Positions 1 to 10,008 of a stretch of DNA of 64,000 bases are shown piece by piece (positions within the stretch are counted from its first letter, which is position 1; every line of letters begins with the position of its first letter). Under the pieces are notes generated by a model. That model ran no database searches. It saw only the letters and a list, made by a program, of their open reading frames with translations, and was not told the origin of the DNA. The translations under genes were made by a program, and so were the position numbers. Source of the stretch: Methylobacterium sp. (GTDB taxonomy: Bacteria > Pseudomonadota > Alphaproteobacteria > Rhizobiales > Beijerinckiaceae); the NCBI GenBank assembly GCA_020252645.1, contig JADCCN010000002.1, positions 248,001 to 312,000 on the forward strand, read 5' to 3'.

Positions 1-904
1 GCCCGATGAGAAGCGCCTTCTGCTCGCCCGTGGAGCAGAAGGCGGCTTCCTCGCCTTTCGGGCCATGCGACACCAAAAGATCGCTCGCCTGCGGCCCGAT
101 CAGCGGGCGCCCGGCCTGCCGGTCGCGCCAGCGATTGTCACGCAAGGCGGCACGGAACCAATCCTCGACCGCGCCGGCCTTCTCGCGCGCGAGGCGCTCC
201 TCCACATCGCCTTCAAGGCGGAGGAGCGCGAAAGGGAAAGGCGCGATAGCCGCCGCATCGGCGCGGCCCATCGCATCGAGGCGGATCACGGTTTCCCGCC
301 GCGCGGCCGCAAGCGCGGTGCCGATTTCCGCGATTTGGCGCTCGATGGCATCGAGCCATTGCGCATCGGCGTGCTCATCCTCGAGCAGGCGGTTGCGATG
401 GCGCAGCGCGTTCTCATAGGCGCTCGCGCGGCTCGCATGGTCGGGGTCGATCGCGAGCACGAGGCGATCGAGAAAACGCCGCCGATCCCCCGCCGAGCCC
501 CGGAACAGGCCATCCTGATCGGGCGTGAGCCAGAGCAGCCCGAGATGATCGAGAAAGCGGCTGGCGCCGGCCACCGGCTCGCGATCGATGCGACAGATCC
601 GCCCGGGCTCGCCCGGCTGCATCGCCGTGCCGAGCGCGACATCGCCCAGCCGACCTTGCCCCTCGGCATGGATGGCGAAAGCGCCCGAGCCAGATTTCCG
701 CGCCATGCTGGCGAGTTGTGCCCGGCGCAATCCACGGCCCGGACCGAGCAGCGACAGGGCCTCGAGGATATTGGTCTTGCCCGCGCCATTGGGCCCCGCC
801 AAAGCCACGAGCCGCGCGGGCGCGGCAAAATCGAGGCCGGCATAGCAGCGGAAATCCGTGAGGCGCAGGCGGCGGATGAGCGGGCCCGGCTTGCGGCCGG
901 GCAT
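1..904 (-). CDS. recF: RecF, DNA replication and repair ATPase (3' end outside window)
   Basis: SMC-like ATPase that loads RecA at gapped DNA in the RecFOR pathway. After the start the protein reads RRLRLTDFRCY, then the Walker A segment LAGPNGAGKTNILEAL, then GPGRGLRRAQL, which is the RecF N-terminal signature. Roughly 300 residues are visible and the C-terminal part runs off the left edge. The ATG at 904 places the LTDFR motif at the usual distance from the start. An in-frame GTG at 931 overlaps the dnaN stop as GTGA and would add nine residues. It lies directly downstream of dnaN, in the classical dnaA-dnaN-recF order. Confidence 0.95.
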   Translation of the reverse strand, partial: MPGRKPGPLIRRLRLTDFRCYAGLDFAAPARLVALAGPNGAGKTNILEALSLLGPGRGLRRAQLASMARKSGSGAFAIHAEGQGRLGDVALGTAMQPGEPGRICRIDREPVAGASRFLDHLGLLWLTPDQDGLFRGSAGDRRRFLDRLVLAIDPDHASRASAYENALRHRNRLLEDEHADAQWLDAIERQIAEIGTALAAARRETVIRLDAMGRADAAAIAPFPFALLRLEGDVEERLAREKAGAVEDWFRAALRDNRWRDRQAGRPLIGPQASDLLVSHGPKGEEAAFCSTGEQKALLIG

Positions 905-927
905 CTCGGCGCGAAAAGCGGGCGCGC

Positions 928-2034
928 TCACACGCGCATGGGCATCAGCACATAGAGGCTGGCCGCGCCCTCCCGATCCTGGATCAAGGTCGGCGAGCCG
1001 GAATCGAACAGCTTCACCAGAGCGGTGTCGCCTTCGAGCTGGCTCACGATATCAAGGAGATAGCGTGCATTGAAACCGATCTCGAGCGGGGTCGCCTCGT
1101 AATCGACCACGAGCTCTTCCGTCGCCTGCCCCGCATCCGGGTTATGAACCGAAAGTGTCAGCCTGCCATCGCCAAGCGCGAATTTCACCGCGCGACCGCG
1201 CTCGCTGGAGATGGTGGAGACGCGATCCACCGAGCGCGCGAATTCTTCGCGCTCCACGATCATCAGCTTGTCGTTCCGCTGCGGAATGACACGCTGGTAA
1301 TCCGGGAAGGTGCCGTCGATCAGCTTCGAGGTGAGCACGATCGCGCCGGTGCTGACGCGGATCTTCACGCTGGAGAGTTCCACCGTCACGGCTTCGCTGG
1401 CTTCCGAGACAAGCTTCAGCAGTTCCGACACGGTCTTGCGCGGCACGATCACCCCGGGCATGCCCGAGGCGCCGGCCGGCGCGGCAACATCCGCCAAGGC
1501 GAGACGATGGCCGTCGGTCGCAACCGCGCGCAGCTTGCCGTCGATGACATGCAGATAGATGCCGTTGAGGTAATAGCGGGTTTCCTCGGTCGAGATGGCG
1601 AATTGCGTCTTCTCGATGAGCAGGCGCAGATCGGCCGCCGCCACATCGAATCCATGGCTCATCTCCCCCGGCGCAAGATCGGGGAAATCGCTTTCCGGCA
1701 GGGTCTGCAGGCTGAAGCGCGAACGCCCCGAGCGCAAGGTCACCTGGCTGGCCTGCCCATCCTGTTCGAGGCTGACCTGCGCGCCATCGGCCAGCTTGCG
1801 CACGATGTCATGGAGCACATGCGCCGGCACGGAGGTGGTGCCTTCCTGCGTCACATTCGCCGCGATGGTTTCAACGATATCGTTATCGAGATCGGTGGCC
1901 TTCAGGGCAAGCTGGCCATCCGAGGCACGCAGCAGCACATTGGCCAGAATCGGGATGGTGTTCCGCCGCTCCACGACGCGGTGGACATGTCCGAGGGCCT
2001 TGAGCAACGCAGCCTGTTCAACCGTAACCTTCAT
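928..2034 (-). CDS. dnaN: DNA polymerase III beta sliding clamp
   Basis: Ring-shaped processivity clamp for the replicative polymerase. The sequence carries the alphaproteobacterial N-terminus MKVTVEQAALLKAL and RVVERRNTIPILANVLL, and ends in LYVLMPMRV, the conserved C-terminal hydrophobic tail. The start is placed at the MKVT methionine (2034), giving 368 residues, close to the usual 370. An upstream in-frame ATG at 2058 would add eight residues not seen in the family. About 150 bp separate it from dnaA, and recF follows immediately. Confidence 0.96.
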   Translation of the reverse strand: MKVTVEQAALLKALGHVHRVVERRNTIPILANVLLRASDGQLALKATDLDNDIVETIAANVTQEGTTSVPAHVLHDIVRKLADGAQVSLEQDGQASQVTLRSGRSRFSLQTLPESDFPDLAPGEMSHGFDVAAADLRLLIEKTQFAISTEETRYYLNGIYLHVIDGKLRAVATDGHRLALADVAAPAGASGMPGVIVPRKTVSELLKLVSEASEAVTVELSSVKIRVSTGAIVLTSKLIDGTFPDYQRVIPQRNDKLMIVEREEFARSVDRVSTISSERGRAVKFALGDGRLTLSVHNPDAGQATEELVVDYEATPLEIGFNARYLLDIVSQLEGDTALVKLFDSGSPTLIQDREGAASLYVLMPMRV

Positions 2035-2185
2035 CGCAAACATATCCGTCGGGTTCATCGTCCGGACGAATCGCCGCCATGCGGTTCACCCGACTGTCGA
2101 GACTTCGAAAAAACGATGGACGGTTGGCGCCAAAAGCGCAAGCGCGGGCGATGTGTGCCCGCACGGCTTCCCCAGCAAAAGCGGG

Positions 2186-3682
2186 TTATTCCTGCAGCAT
2201 GCGCTTGAGATGATCGATCTCGGTCGCGAGCTCCTGATCCTTCATCACCATGCCCTCGATCTTGCGCACGGCATGCAGGACCGTGGTGTGATCGCGCCCG
2301 CCGAAGCGCCGGCCGATCTCCGGCAGCGAGCGCAGCGTGAGCGATTTCGCCAGATACATCGCGATCTGGCGCGGGCGCACCACGGTCGCCGTGCGGCGGG
2401 ACGAGAGGATATCCGCGCGGCTCACATTGTAGTGATTGGCGACGAGGCGCTGGATGTCCTCGATCTTCACGCGTTTCGGCTCGCGATGGCGCACGAGATC
2501 GCGAATCGCCTCATCGGCGGTCGCGACATCCAGCATGCCGCCGGTGAGAGTCGCGCGGGCCAGAAGCCGGTTCACCGCACCTTCGAGATCGCGCCCGTTG
2601 GTGGTGATGAGGCGGGCGACATGGGCCACGACCTCCGGCAATACCTCGAAACCCGGGTGCAGGTGCTTCGCGGCGGCAATGCGCGCATCGAGAATATTCA
2701 TGCGCAAGGCTTCATCCAGCGCGCCGATCTCCACGACAAGCCCGCCCGCAAGGCGCGATTGCACGCGCTCCTCCAGGCCTTCGAGATCGGTCGGCGGGCG
2801 ATCCGCGGCCACGACGACCTGCTTGCCGCTGTCGATCAAGGCGTTGAGCGTGTGGCAGAATTCCTGCTGGCTCTTGGGGCCGTGCAGGAACTGCGCATCG
2901 TCGATCACCAGCACGTCGATGCCGCGCAGCTGTTCCTTGAAGGCCAGGGCCGTCTGCGCCTTCAGCGAGGCGGCAAAGCCATACATGAAGCGCTCGGCCG
3001 TAAGATAGAGCACGCGACGCCCCGAGGCCTCGATGGCCTGCGCCGCGCCTTGCAGCAGATGCGTTTTTCCCAGGCCCACATTGGCATGCAAGAAGAGCGG
3101 GTTGAACACCGGAATCTCGGTGGCTTTCGCCTGCACGATCTGCATCGCGGCGGCATGCGCCATGATGTTCGAACGGCCGACCTGGAAACTGGAAAGCACA
3201 AGACGGCGATCCAGCGGCGAGCCCACCTGGTTGTCGGATTCAGGCGCGACCGGCACCTCCTCGCGGCGTGGCATGGCCGTGGCCGGCCTCGGCTGCGGCT
3301 CGGCGGCCGGCTTGCGCGCCGCCGGCGCAGGGGTCGCCATGTCCTGGCGGCCGGTGCCCGACGCGCTGCCGGTGGCCCGCATCACGATGGAGATGCGGGC
3401 AATGCCCGGCATTTCCTGCGCGACATGCGAGGCAATGCGCTCGAGGTAATGCTGCTGGATCCAGTTCTTCAGGAACTTGGTCGGAACCGAAAGCTGAAGC
3501 TGGTCGGCCGAGCCTCCCGCAAGCTCAAGGCACTTGAACCAGCTGGCGAAGACATCTTCGCCAAGTTCCGCCCGCAGGCGGCGCTGGACGCGATCCCAGC
3601 CGAGGGCAAGCGCAGACAGCGCGCTCGCCGGAGCAGGCAATGCATCCCGGTCGCGACGTCCGTCTTCCGTTGGCTTGAACAT
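2186..3682 (-). CDS. dnaA: Chromosomal replication initiator protein DnaA
   Basis: AAA+ initiator that binds DnaA boxes and opens oriC. At 498 residues it shows the four-domain plan: an N-terminal DnaB-interaction domain (to about residue 90), a Pro/Ala-rich linker (about 105-150), Walker A GLGKTHLL (203-210) with Walker [11 protein letters not shown] (about 257-266), and a C-terminal DnaA-box-binding domain containing [16 protein letters not shown]. The signature VGRSN..A.AAA lies just ahead of the ATPase core. It is the first gene of dnaA-dnaN-recF and is separated from rpsT by a 730-bp spacer. Confidence 0.97.
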   Translation of the reverse strand: MFKPTEDGRRDRDALPAPASALSALALGWDRVQRRLRAELGEDVFASWFKCLELAGGSADQLQLSVPTKFLKNWIQQHYLERIASHVAQEMPGIARISIVMRATGSASGTGRQDMATPAPAARKPAAEPQPRPATAMPRREEVPVAPESDNQVGSPLDRRLVLSSFQVGRSNIMAHAAAMQIVQAKATEIPVFNPLFLHANVGLGKTHLLQGAAQAIEASGRRVLYLTAERFMYGFAASLKAQTALAFKEQLRGIDVLVIDDAQFLHGPKSQQEFCHTLNALIDSGKQVVVAADRPPTDLEGLEERVQSRLAGGLVVEIGALDEALRMNILDARIAAAKHLHPGFEVLPEVVAHVARLITTNGRDLEGAVNRLLARATLTGGMLDVATADEAIRDLVRHREPKRVKIEDIQRLVANHYNVSRADILSSRRTATVVRPRQIAMYLAKSLTLRSLPEIGRRFGGRDHTTVLHAVRKIEGMVMKDQELATEIDHLKRMLQE

Positions 3683-4381
3683 GGTATTCTCCGCTGCTTT
3701 TTCGCAGGGTTATCAGAAAGACGAACCCGAGTATCCGGTCTTCAGCAGAAAACCGGGGGGTTTCACGATTTTTTGATAGAAGTGAAGCGCCTTCGGGCCT
3801 CGGAAATGCGTCAAGGGAAAGAAGAGCTATCGGGATAGGCTTGGGATAACCCAACCCACGTTCCGAACAGGACCATCAATCGGCTTGCCACAGACTTTCC
3901 CCCGGCCGCAATTCTTTGCGCCCTTCGCCGGCCATTGTTAGGATTTGTTCCCCAAAACGCAACACCAGCCCGGCGTTAAGGTTTGATTAACCGGCTCAGC
4001 GGCGGCTTGGCAAGCGTCTTTCGGCAGGCTGGCGGGTGCATCAATCGACCTGCATGAGCGGCTGCCGCACGGGGCCGCTTTAGCCCCACGACAAGTGCTT
4101 GATTCCTGCCTTTGAATCGCCCGATTAACCATGAACCATATGTTTCATTTCGATGTCGAAATATTATTGTCCCGCAGTTCCCCGGTTGCAGGCTTCCGGC
4201 ATGCGGTAATTGGTCTTGCCCTTTAACCCATTGTAAGAACAATTCTTTTCATGCGCGGCCGGCAGATGGATGAAACCGGGCGAGGTCGAGCCCATGCGAA
4301 GGCAAGAGCGGAAAGGCCGGAAAAATGGGGAGGGGAGCTTAGTATTCAATCTCAGCTTGCAGGCAAGCGCGAAACAGCAAA
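3683..4381. other. dnaA-rpsT intergenic region, no gene seen
   Basis: About 700 bp without a credible coding region. Short reading frames here lack family resemblance and ribosome-binding sites. It should contain the dnaA promoter. I looked for clustered DnaA boxes (TTATCCACA-like) and found none convincing, so I do not call oriC here. A locally AT-rich stretch lies near 4130-4175. In several alphaproteobacteria oriC is not at dnaA, so this absence is not surprising. Confidence 0.5.
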
Positions 4382-4405
4382 AAGCGCGCTCCGGAGAACG
4401 CGCTT
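4382..4405 (-). terminator. Rho-independent terminator of rpsT
   Basis: Read on the minus strand this is a 7-bp stem AAGCGCG / CGCGCTT with a 10-nt loop, followed by a run of T. It starts about 25 nt after the rpsT stop codon, the expected position. Confidence 0.75.
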
Positions 4406-4429
4406 CAAAGGCAGGAATGCAAGGAATGA

Positions 4430-4696
4430 TCAGGCTTCGAGAGCCTTGATCCGCTTCGAGAGGCGCGAGATCTTCCGGGCCGCCATATTCTTGTGAACGA
4501 TACCCTTCTGGGCGGCCTTCATCAGTTGCGATTGAGCGGCCACGAGCGCCTCGAGAGCCACATTGGCATCCGCCCCGCTGATTGCTTCCTCGGCCTTGCG
4601 GATCGCGGTGCGCATGCGGGTGCGGCGCGACTTGTTGACTTCAGTGCGACGAAGCGCCTGACGCGCCGCCTTCTTGGCCGACTTGGTATTCGCCAT
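4430..4696 (-). CDS. rpsT: 30S ribosomal protein S20
   Basis: Small 16S rRNA-binding ribosomal protein of 88 residues. It starts [18 protein letters not shown] and contains [19 protein letters not shown] and a C-terminal [18 protein letters not shown], all typical of S20. The reading frame is open well upstream, but only the ATG at 4696 gives the family N-terminus and length. Its position near dnaA is common in Rhizobiales. A hairpin terminator follows. Confidence 0.97.
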   Translation of the reverse strand: MANTKSAKKAARQALRRTEVNKSRRTRMRTAIRKAEEAISGADANVALEALVAAQSQLMKAAQKGIVHKNMAARKISRLSKRIKALEA

Positions 4697-4897
4697 GGAT
4701 GCTCGGTCTCCGGACTCGTGAGGCGCGGTGCTGGCCACGCCGAAAAAACACCGCCCCAACCTGGACGGGGAGGCCGCTGCCTCGACGTTTCGGAAGGAAC
4801 GAAAAAAGGTCGCGCGCGCAGAAAACTCTTCCGCGAAGGAGCGCTGCCTTGCCATGATCGCCGCAATGGGTCAACCGGAATCCTCTGCCTTGCCCGA

Positions 4898-5707
4898 TCA
4901 GAAGCCGAGAGCGCCCCGGATCAGCGCCGCGAAGGGATGGGCAGGGTCCAGCAGCAGCCGGAGCGCCATGGCGAGCGAAACGAGAATGACCAGCGGCCGG
5001 ATGAGCCGCGCGCCGTGTTTCAGGCCGGCCCGCGCACCAATATGGGCCCCGGCGGCGGCGGCCACGCCCATGGCGAGGCCCGGCACGATGAGCACATGCC
5101 CCGCCGAAAGGAAAAAGCCGAGGGCCCCGAGATTGCTCGCCGCATTCATGAGCTTTGTATGCGCCGTCGCCTTGAGCAGCGGGAAGCCACAGAGGAGGAT
5201 GAGCCCGATGAGATAGAAGGTGCCTGCGCCGGGACCGAACACGCCATCATAGATGCCGATTGTCACGCCGACCGAGCTTGCAAAGGCCAGGGGCGAAAGA
5301 CGGGGTTTCGCATCGCCATCGCCGAATTTCGGGGTCAGCAGCATATAGATGGCGATGGCGATCAGGATGAAGGGGATGATCATGCGCAGCACACCGACAG
5401 GGGCGAGCGTCGCCAGGGCGGCACCGAACACGCCTCCGGCGAAGGCTGCCCCGGCCAGCGGCAGCACGAGGCGCTTTTCAATCGTGCCGGCGCGCAGGAA
5501 GGCCGCGGTGGAAGAGAGCACGCCGAACGTGCCCTGCAGCTTGTTCGTGGCAATGGCCTGAACCGGCGGCACGCCCGCAATGAGAAGCGCGGGCACGGTG
5601 ATCAGCCCACCCCCGCCTGCGATGGCATCGACGAAACCGGCCGCGAAAGCCACGGCGGAGAGAAGCGCGAGGACCTCGAGCGCCAGGCCGGGATCGGGCA
5701 CCGTCAC
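4898..5707 (-). CDS. TSUP (TauE/SafE) family membrane transporter
   Basis: Predicted inner-membrane exporter or importer of sulfur-containing or small organic anions, 269 residues. It shows the family duplication: an N-terminal [18 protein letters not shown] motif with TNKLQGTFG, and a second-half copy [19 protein letters not shown] followed by [11 protein letters not shown]. About eight hydrophobic segments are visible. The start is a GTG at 5707 that overlaps the stop of the upstream hydratase gene (GTGA), so the two are translationally coupled. The substrate cannot be told from sequence. Confidence 0.85.
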   Translation of the reverse strand: MTVPDPGLALEVLALLSAVAFAAGFVDAIAGGGGLITVPALLIAGVPPVQAIATNKLQGTFGVLSSTAAFLRAGTIEKRLVLPLAGAAFAGGVFGAALATLAPVGVLRMIIPFILIAIAIYMLLTPKFGDGDAKPRLSPLAFASSVGVTIGIYDGVFGPGAGTFYLIGLILLCGFPLLKATAHTKLMNAASNLGALGFFLSAGHVLIVPGLAMGVAAAAGAHIGARAGLKHGARLIRPLVILVSLAMALRLLLDPAHPFAALIRGALGF

Positions 5708-6492
5708 TCCTTGTGGAATAGGGCTTTGCGCTTCTCGATGAAGGCGGCCATGCCTTCCTTCTGCGCTGGCGTGCCAAAAAGCGGCTGGAAGAGCCGGCGT
5801 TCCATATGGATGCCCTCGGCGAGCGTGCTTTCGAAGGCGGCGTTCACGGCTTCCTTGTTGAGCATCGCCACATAAGGCGCGAAATCGGCGATGGTCGCCG
5901 CTGCGGCCAGCGCCTCCTCCAGCAGCTTCTCGACCGGCACGATACGCGAGACGAGGCCGGAACGCTCGGCTTCCGCCGCATCCATCATGCGGCCGGTGAG
6001 GCAGAGATCCATCGCCTTTGCCTTGCCGACGGCCCGCGTCAGCCGCTGCGAACCACCGAAGCCGGGCATGACACCCAGCTTGATCTCGGGCTGGCCGAAT
6101 TTCGCGTTCTCGCCGGCAATGATGAAATCGCACATCATGGCGAGTTCGCAGCCGCCGCCCAGCGCGAAGCCGGCCACCGCCGCGATGACGGGTTTGCGCA
6201 CCTTCGCGAGACGATCCGGCGAGGCACCAAAATCCGCAAGATAGGTTTCGGGATAGGTATGGTTCGCCATCTCGCGGATATCGGCACCCGCCGCGAAGGC
6301 CTTCTCGTTGCCGGTGATGACCAATGCCCCAATGGCGGGATCGCGCTCGAAACCCTCGAGCGCGCAGGCGAGATCCGCAAGAAGCTGGCGGTTGATGGCG
6401 TTCAGCGCCTGCGGGCGGTTGAAGCGGATGAGGCCCACCCGGCCCTGCGTTTCGACAAGGATGGTTTCGTAAGGCTTCGGCTCGGCGGACAT
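5704..6492 (-). CDS. Enoyl-CoA hydratase (crotonase family)
   Basis: Hydrates trans-2-enoyl-CoA in fatty-acid beta-oxidation, 262 residues, the usual length. Crotonase signatures are [15 protein letters not shown] (oxyanion hole), [19 protein letters not shown] and [20 protein letters not shown], with both catalytic glutamates (in GGCE and PEIKLG) present, arguing for a true hydratase rather than an isomerase. It overlaps the downstream TSUP gene by 4 nt. The mutM gene upstream is on the same strand. Confidence 0.92.
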   Translation of the reverse strand: MSAEPKPYETILVETQGRVGLIRFNRPQALNAINRQLLADLACALEGFERDPAIGALVITGNEKAFAAGADIREMANHTYPETYLADFGASPDRLAKVRKPVIAAVAGFALGGGCELAMMCDFIIAGENAKFGQPEIKLGVMPGFGGSQRLTRAVGKAKAMDLCLTGRMMDAAEAERSGLVSRIVPVEKLLEEALAAAATIADFAPYVAMLNKEAVNAAFESTLAEGIHMERRLFQPLFGTPAQKEGMAAFIEKRKALFHKE

Positions 6493-6567
6493 GGCGGCTC
6501 CCTTGGTCGAATTCTTCTGCCCTTTCGGGATAGCGCGGGCTTTGGCCGCTGGCCAGAGGGGGTTGAT

Positions 6568-7431
6568 TCAGGTCTGGCAAGTCCCACAGAAGAAGGTGGA
6601 GCGGCCGGATTGCACCTGCCGCTCGATTGCGCCGCCGCAGCCCGGCGTCGGGCAGGCCTCGCCTTCTCGGCCATAGACGCGAAAATTGTGCTGGAAATAG
6701 CCGAGCGAGCCATCCTCGTGGCGGAAATCACGGAGGGTTGAGCCGCCGGCGGCAATCGCCTCCTCCAGCACGGCGCGGATTTCGCTCACGAGGCGGCTGG
6801 CCTCCTTCGGCTTCAGGCTCCGTGCGGCGCGATAAGGCGAGAGGCCGGAGCGATTGAGCGCCTCACAGACATAGATGTTGCCGAGGCCCGCGACCTTCTT
6901 CTGGTCGAGGAGCGCGGATTTCAGCGGCAAGGCGCGCCCCTCGAACACCTTCAGGAGGTGTTCGGAATGGAAGGCGTTGCCGAGCGGCTCCGGCCCCAGT
7001 TCCGCGATGAAGGGATCGGCTTCGAGCCCGTTCGTGGGCGCGAGCCGCATGAAGCCGAAACGGCGCACATCATTATAGATCACGCGCGCGCCACCCGAGA
7101 GCTGAAACATCACATGATCATGCGCCGCGAGCCGGCCATGCTCGTGATGGAATTCGCCGGGTTGCTGGCGCCCCCCGCCGGCCTCGATCAGCACGCGGCC
7201 GCTCATGCCAAGATGGAGGATCAGCGTCTCGCCGGTGGCAAGCGGCAGCAGCAGGTATTTCGCGCGCCGCCCCAGGGGACCGATGATCGTGCCGGTGATG
7301 CGCTCGGCGAAGCGATCCGGCAGGGGAAACCGCAAATCCGCCCTGCGCAGTTCCACCGTATCAATGCGGCGCCCTTCCAGCACGGGCGCGAGGCCGCGAC
7401 GGACCGTTTCGACCTCCGGCAATTCGGGCAT
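6568..7431 (-). CDS. mutM: Formamidopyrimidine-DNA glycosylase (Fpg/MutM)
   Basis: Bifunctional base-excision enzyme that removes 8-oxoguanine and formamidopyrimidines and nicks the abasic site. The ATG at 7431 exposes the catalytic N-terminus [14 protein letters not shown] (Pro2 and Glu3 after Met removal). Further signatures are LGMSGR, a helix-two-turn-helix region [18 protein letters not shown], and a C-terminal zinc finger with four cysteines (CPTPGC and CGTC). Length is 287 residues. A longer upstream extension of the frame overlaps the divergent ubiE promoter region and is not coding. Confidence 0.96.
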   Translation of the reverse strand: MPELPEVETVRRGLAPVLEGRRIDTVELRRADLRFPLPDRFAERITGTIIGPLGRRAKYLLLPLATGETLILHLGMSGRVLIEAGGGRQQPGEFHHEHGRLAAHDHVMFQLSGGARVIYNDVRRFGFMRLAPTNGLEADPFIAELGPEPLGNAFHSEHLLKVFEGRALPLKSALLDQKKVAGLGNIYVCEALNRSGLSPYRAARSLKPKEASRLVSEIRAVLEEAIAAGGSTLRDFRHEDGSLGYFQHNFRVYGREGEACPTPGCGGAIERQVQSGRSTFFCGTCQT

Positions 7432-7570
7432 GGGCTTGTCGGCTCCTATTGGTGCTCCAGCGCGTTTGATCGAACGCCATAGCGCGGCGCGGAAAGCTCC
7501 GCTATGGCTTTGCCCCGCGATGGGCGCGCGGCATGTCACCCCGGACCCATTCTCGCGCGAGGACAGGACC

Positions 7571-8332
7571 ATGAGCCAGCAGGCCAGCGAAACCACGAAT
7601 TTCGGCTTCACCAGCGTGCCGCTCGGCGAAAAGCAGGCGAAGGTGGATGATGTGTTCCACAAGGTCGCCTCGCGCTACGACCTCATGAACGACCTGATGT
7701 CCGCCGGCCTGCATCGGGCCTGGAAGGCGACGCTGATCGCCATGCTGCGCCCGCCGAAAACCGCGCCGTTCAGGCATCTCGATGTCGCGGGCGGCACGGG
7801 GGATGTCGCCTTCCGCATCCTCGATGCGGGCGGGCCGGCGACGTCCGTGACCGTTTTCGATATCAACGCCTCCATGCTGGGCGTGGGTGAGGAGCGCGCG
7901 GCGAAGGGCGGCTATGCCGATCGCTGCGCCTTTGCGGAAGGCAATGCCGAGGCTCTGCCCTTCGAGGATCGCAGCTTTGACGGCTACACGATTGCGTTCG
8001 GCATTCGGAACGTGCCGCGCATCGAGGTGGCGCTGAACGAGGCCTATCGCGTGCTCAAGCGCGGCGGGCGTTTCCTCTGCCTCGAATTCGCGCCGGTGGA
8101 GATGCCGGTGCTCGACCGGATCTATGACGCCTATTCCTTCAATGTCATCCCGCCGCTCGGGCAACTGGTGACGGGCGATGGCGAGCCCTATCGCTATCTC
8201 GTGGAATCGATCCGCCAGTTTCCGCGGCCCGATGCCTTCTCGGAGATGATCCGCGAGGCGGGTTTCGCGCGCGTCTCGCATCGTTCGCTCACAGGCGGCA
8301 TCGCGAACATCCATTCCGGCTGGAAGCTCTGA
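7571..8332 (+). CDS. ubiE: Ubiquinone/menaquinone C-methyltransferase UbiE
   Basis: SAM-dependent methyltransferase of quinone biosynthesis, 253 residues. Motifs: [20 protein letters not shown] near the N-terminus, SAM motif [16 protein letters not shown], the segment [13 protein letters not shown], and the family signature [21 protein letters not shown]. The ATG at 7571 follows GAGGACAGGACC, an acceptable ribosome-binding region. It is 8 bp from ubiB, so the two probably form a quinone operon, divergent from mutM. Confidence 0.95.
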   Translation: MSQQASETTNFGFTSVPLGEKQAKVDDVFHKVASRYDLMNDLMSAGLHRAWKATLIAMLRPPKTAPFRHLDVAGGTGDVAFRILDAGGPATSVTVFDINASMLGVGEERAAKGGYADRCAFAEGNAEALPFEDRSFDGYTIAFGIRNVPRIEVALNEAYRVLKRGGRFLCLEFAPVEMPVLDRIYDAYSFNVIPPLGQLVTGDGEPYRYLVESIRQFPRPDAFSEMIREAGFARVSHRSLTGGIANIHSGWKL

Positions 8333-8340
8333 GAAGAAAC

Positions 8341-9885
8341 GTGTTCGGAGTTTTCGGTCATCTCCTGCATCTCGCGCGTGTCGGTTATGTGCTGACGCGC
8401 GAAGGCGTGCTGGCTCTGGTGCCGCCCGAGCGCGTGCCGGCACTCGCCCGCCCCGGTCTCTGGGTCGCGCGGTTGCTCGCGCGGCGTGCGGATGCGGGCC
8501 GCGCCGAGCGCATCATGGCCGCGCTCACGCGCCTCGGCCCATCCTACGTGAAGCTCGGGCAGTTTCTCGCCACACGCCCGGATATCGTGGGTGTCTCGCT
8601 CGCGCGGGATCTCGAAGGCCTGCAGGACCGCATGCCCGCCTTCCCGCAGGCGATCGCGGAGGCCGAGATCGAGGCCGCCCTCGGCAAGCCGGTTTGCGCA
8701 AGCTTCACGCGCCTCGGCCCGGCGGTCGCGGCCGCCTCCATCGCGCAGGTGCATGAGGGCGAGATCCGGCTGGAGGATGGCTCGCTGCGCCGCGTGGCGG
8801 TGAAGGTTCTGCGCCCCGGCATCCCCGCGCTGTTTCAGCGCGACATCGCCGCGCAGGCCTTCGTCGCGCGGCTGATCGAGCGCCTCGTGCCCTCCGCGCG
8901 CCGCCTTAAGCCGCATGATGTGGTGCTGACGCTGAAGCGCACGGTCGAGCTCGAGATGGATCTCCGCTTCGAGGCCGCAGCACTCTCCGAGATGGCCGAG
9001 GCCACCGCGCATGATCCAGAATTCTCGGTGCCGCGCGTGGATTGGGCGAATTCCGCCCGCACCGTCCTCACGATGGACTGGATCGACGGCATCAAGCTCA
9101 CGGATATCAGGGCCATCGAGGCGGCGGGGATCGACCGGGTCGATCTTGCGCGCATCGTGATGCAGAATTTCCTGAGGCATGCTCTGCGCGACGGCTTTTT
9201 TCATGCCGACATGCATCAGGGCAACCTTTTCGCGACGCGCGACGGCAAGCTGGTCGCGGTCGATCTCGGCATCATGGGCCGCCTCGGCCAGAACGAGCGG
9301 CGCTTCCTCGCCGAAATCCTGTTCGGCTTCATCACGCGCGATTACCGGCGCATCGCGGAAGTGCATTTCGAAGCGGGTTATGTGCCGCGTCACCATTCGG
9401 TCGAGGCCTTCGCACAGGCCCTGCGTGCCGTGGGCGAGAAGATCCATGGCCGCAACGCGGCGGAAATCTCCATGGCGGAGCTTCTGAGCCTGCTCTTCGA
9501 AATCACCGGCCTGTTCGACATGGCCACACGTACGGAACTCGTGCTGCTCCAGAAAACGCTGGTGGTGGTTGAGGGCGTGTCGCGTTCACTTGATCCCTCT
9601 TTCAACATGTGGACCACGGCCGAGCCGGTGATCCGCGACTGGATCGAGCGACATCTCGGGCCCGTCGCGCGCATCGAGGCCCTTGCGCGCGATGCAGGGG
9701 CGATCCTGCAATCGGCGCGCCGCCTGCCGGACCTCGCGGAACGGGCAGAGCGCCTGCTCATTGCGCTGGAAACACCGCGCGAGAGGCCGCTCGCGCGCGC
9801 GCCGCTGATGCTGCCGCTGACCATCGCCGCCTGGACCGGCGCGCTGGCGCTGCTTGCCATCGCGCTGGCGCTGTTTTCGGTCTAG
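8341..9885 (+). CDS. ubiB: UbiB, ABC1/ADCK-type atypical kinase for ubiquinone biosynthesis
   Basis: Membrane-anchored protein-kinase-like ATPase needed for coenzyme Q biosynthesis, 514 residues from a GTG start. Hallmarks are the KxGQ motif YVKLGQFLATRPD, the alanine-rich loop VAAASIAQVHEG, the catalytic segment FFHADMHQGNLF and VDLGIMGRLG. The C-terminus carries a hydrophobic hairpin that should anchor it. It follows ubiE after 8 bp. A palindromic repeat begins at its stop codon and may end transcription. Confidence 0.93.
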   Translation: MFGVFGHLLHLARVGYVLTREGVLALVPPERVPALARPGLWVARLLARRADAGRAERIMAALTRLGPSYVKLGQFLATRPDIVGVSLARDLEGLQDRMPAFPQAIAEAEIEAALGKPVCASFTRLGPAVAAASIAQVHEGEIRLEDGSLRRVAVKVLRPGIPALFQRDIAAQAFVARLIERLVPSARRLKPHDVVLTLKRTVELEMDLRFEAAALSEMAEATAHDPEFSVPRVDWANSARTVLTMDWIDGIKLTDIRAIEAAGIDRVDLARIVMQNFLRHALRDGFFHADMHQGNLFATRDGKLVAVDLGIMGRLGQNERRFLAEILFGFITRDYRRIAEVHFEAGYVPRHHSVEAFAQALRAVGEKIHGRNAAEISMAELLSLLFEITGLFDMATRTELVLLQKTLVVVEGVSRSLDPSFNMWTTAEPVIRDWIERHLGPVARIEALARDAGAILQSARRLPDLAERAERLLIALETPRERPLARAPLMLPLTIAAWTGALALLAIALALFSV

Positions 9886-9987
9886 AGCATGCTGTGAAAA
9901 AGTGGAATCCGGTTTTTCACAAAAAAGCATGCGATAATAATAAGATAATAGCATGATGTGCTTCCGTCTGAACACATCATGCTCTAG
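9884..9987. repeat. Intergenic palindromic repeat family A, copy 1
   Basis: A unit of about 104 bp with two hairpins. The first pairs TGTGAAAAA with TTTTTCACA around GTGGAATCCGG. The second pairs AGCATGATGTG with CACATCATGCT around a 12-nt loop. An AT-rich linker GATAATAATAAGATAA separates them. Near-identical copies lie at about 13271-13378, 45098-45205 and 50333-50437, two in each orientation. Here it sits between ubiB and coaBC and overlaps the last bases of ubiB. Confidence 0.9.
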
Positions 9988-10008
9988 TCTCGCCTTGGAG
10001 GCCTGAGC

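Noticed and set aside
65-955. Long plus-strand open frames antisense to recF, dnaN and dnaA
   Set aside because: High-GC antisense artefacts with Arg/Ala/His-rich, family-less translations. The minus-strand products are clear.
3683-4381. Possible oriC beside dnaA
   Set aside because: No cluster of DnaA boxes could be read, and many alphaproteobacteria keep oriC elsewhere; position alone is not enough.
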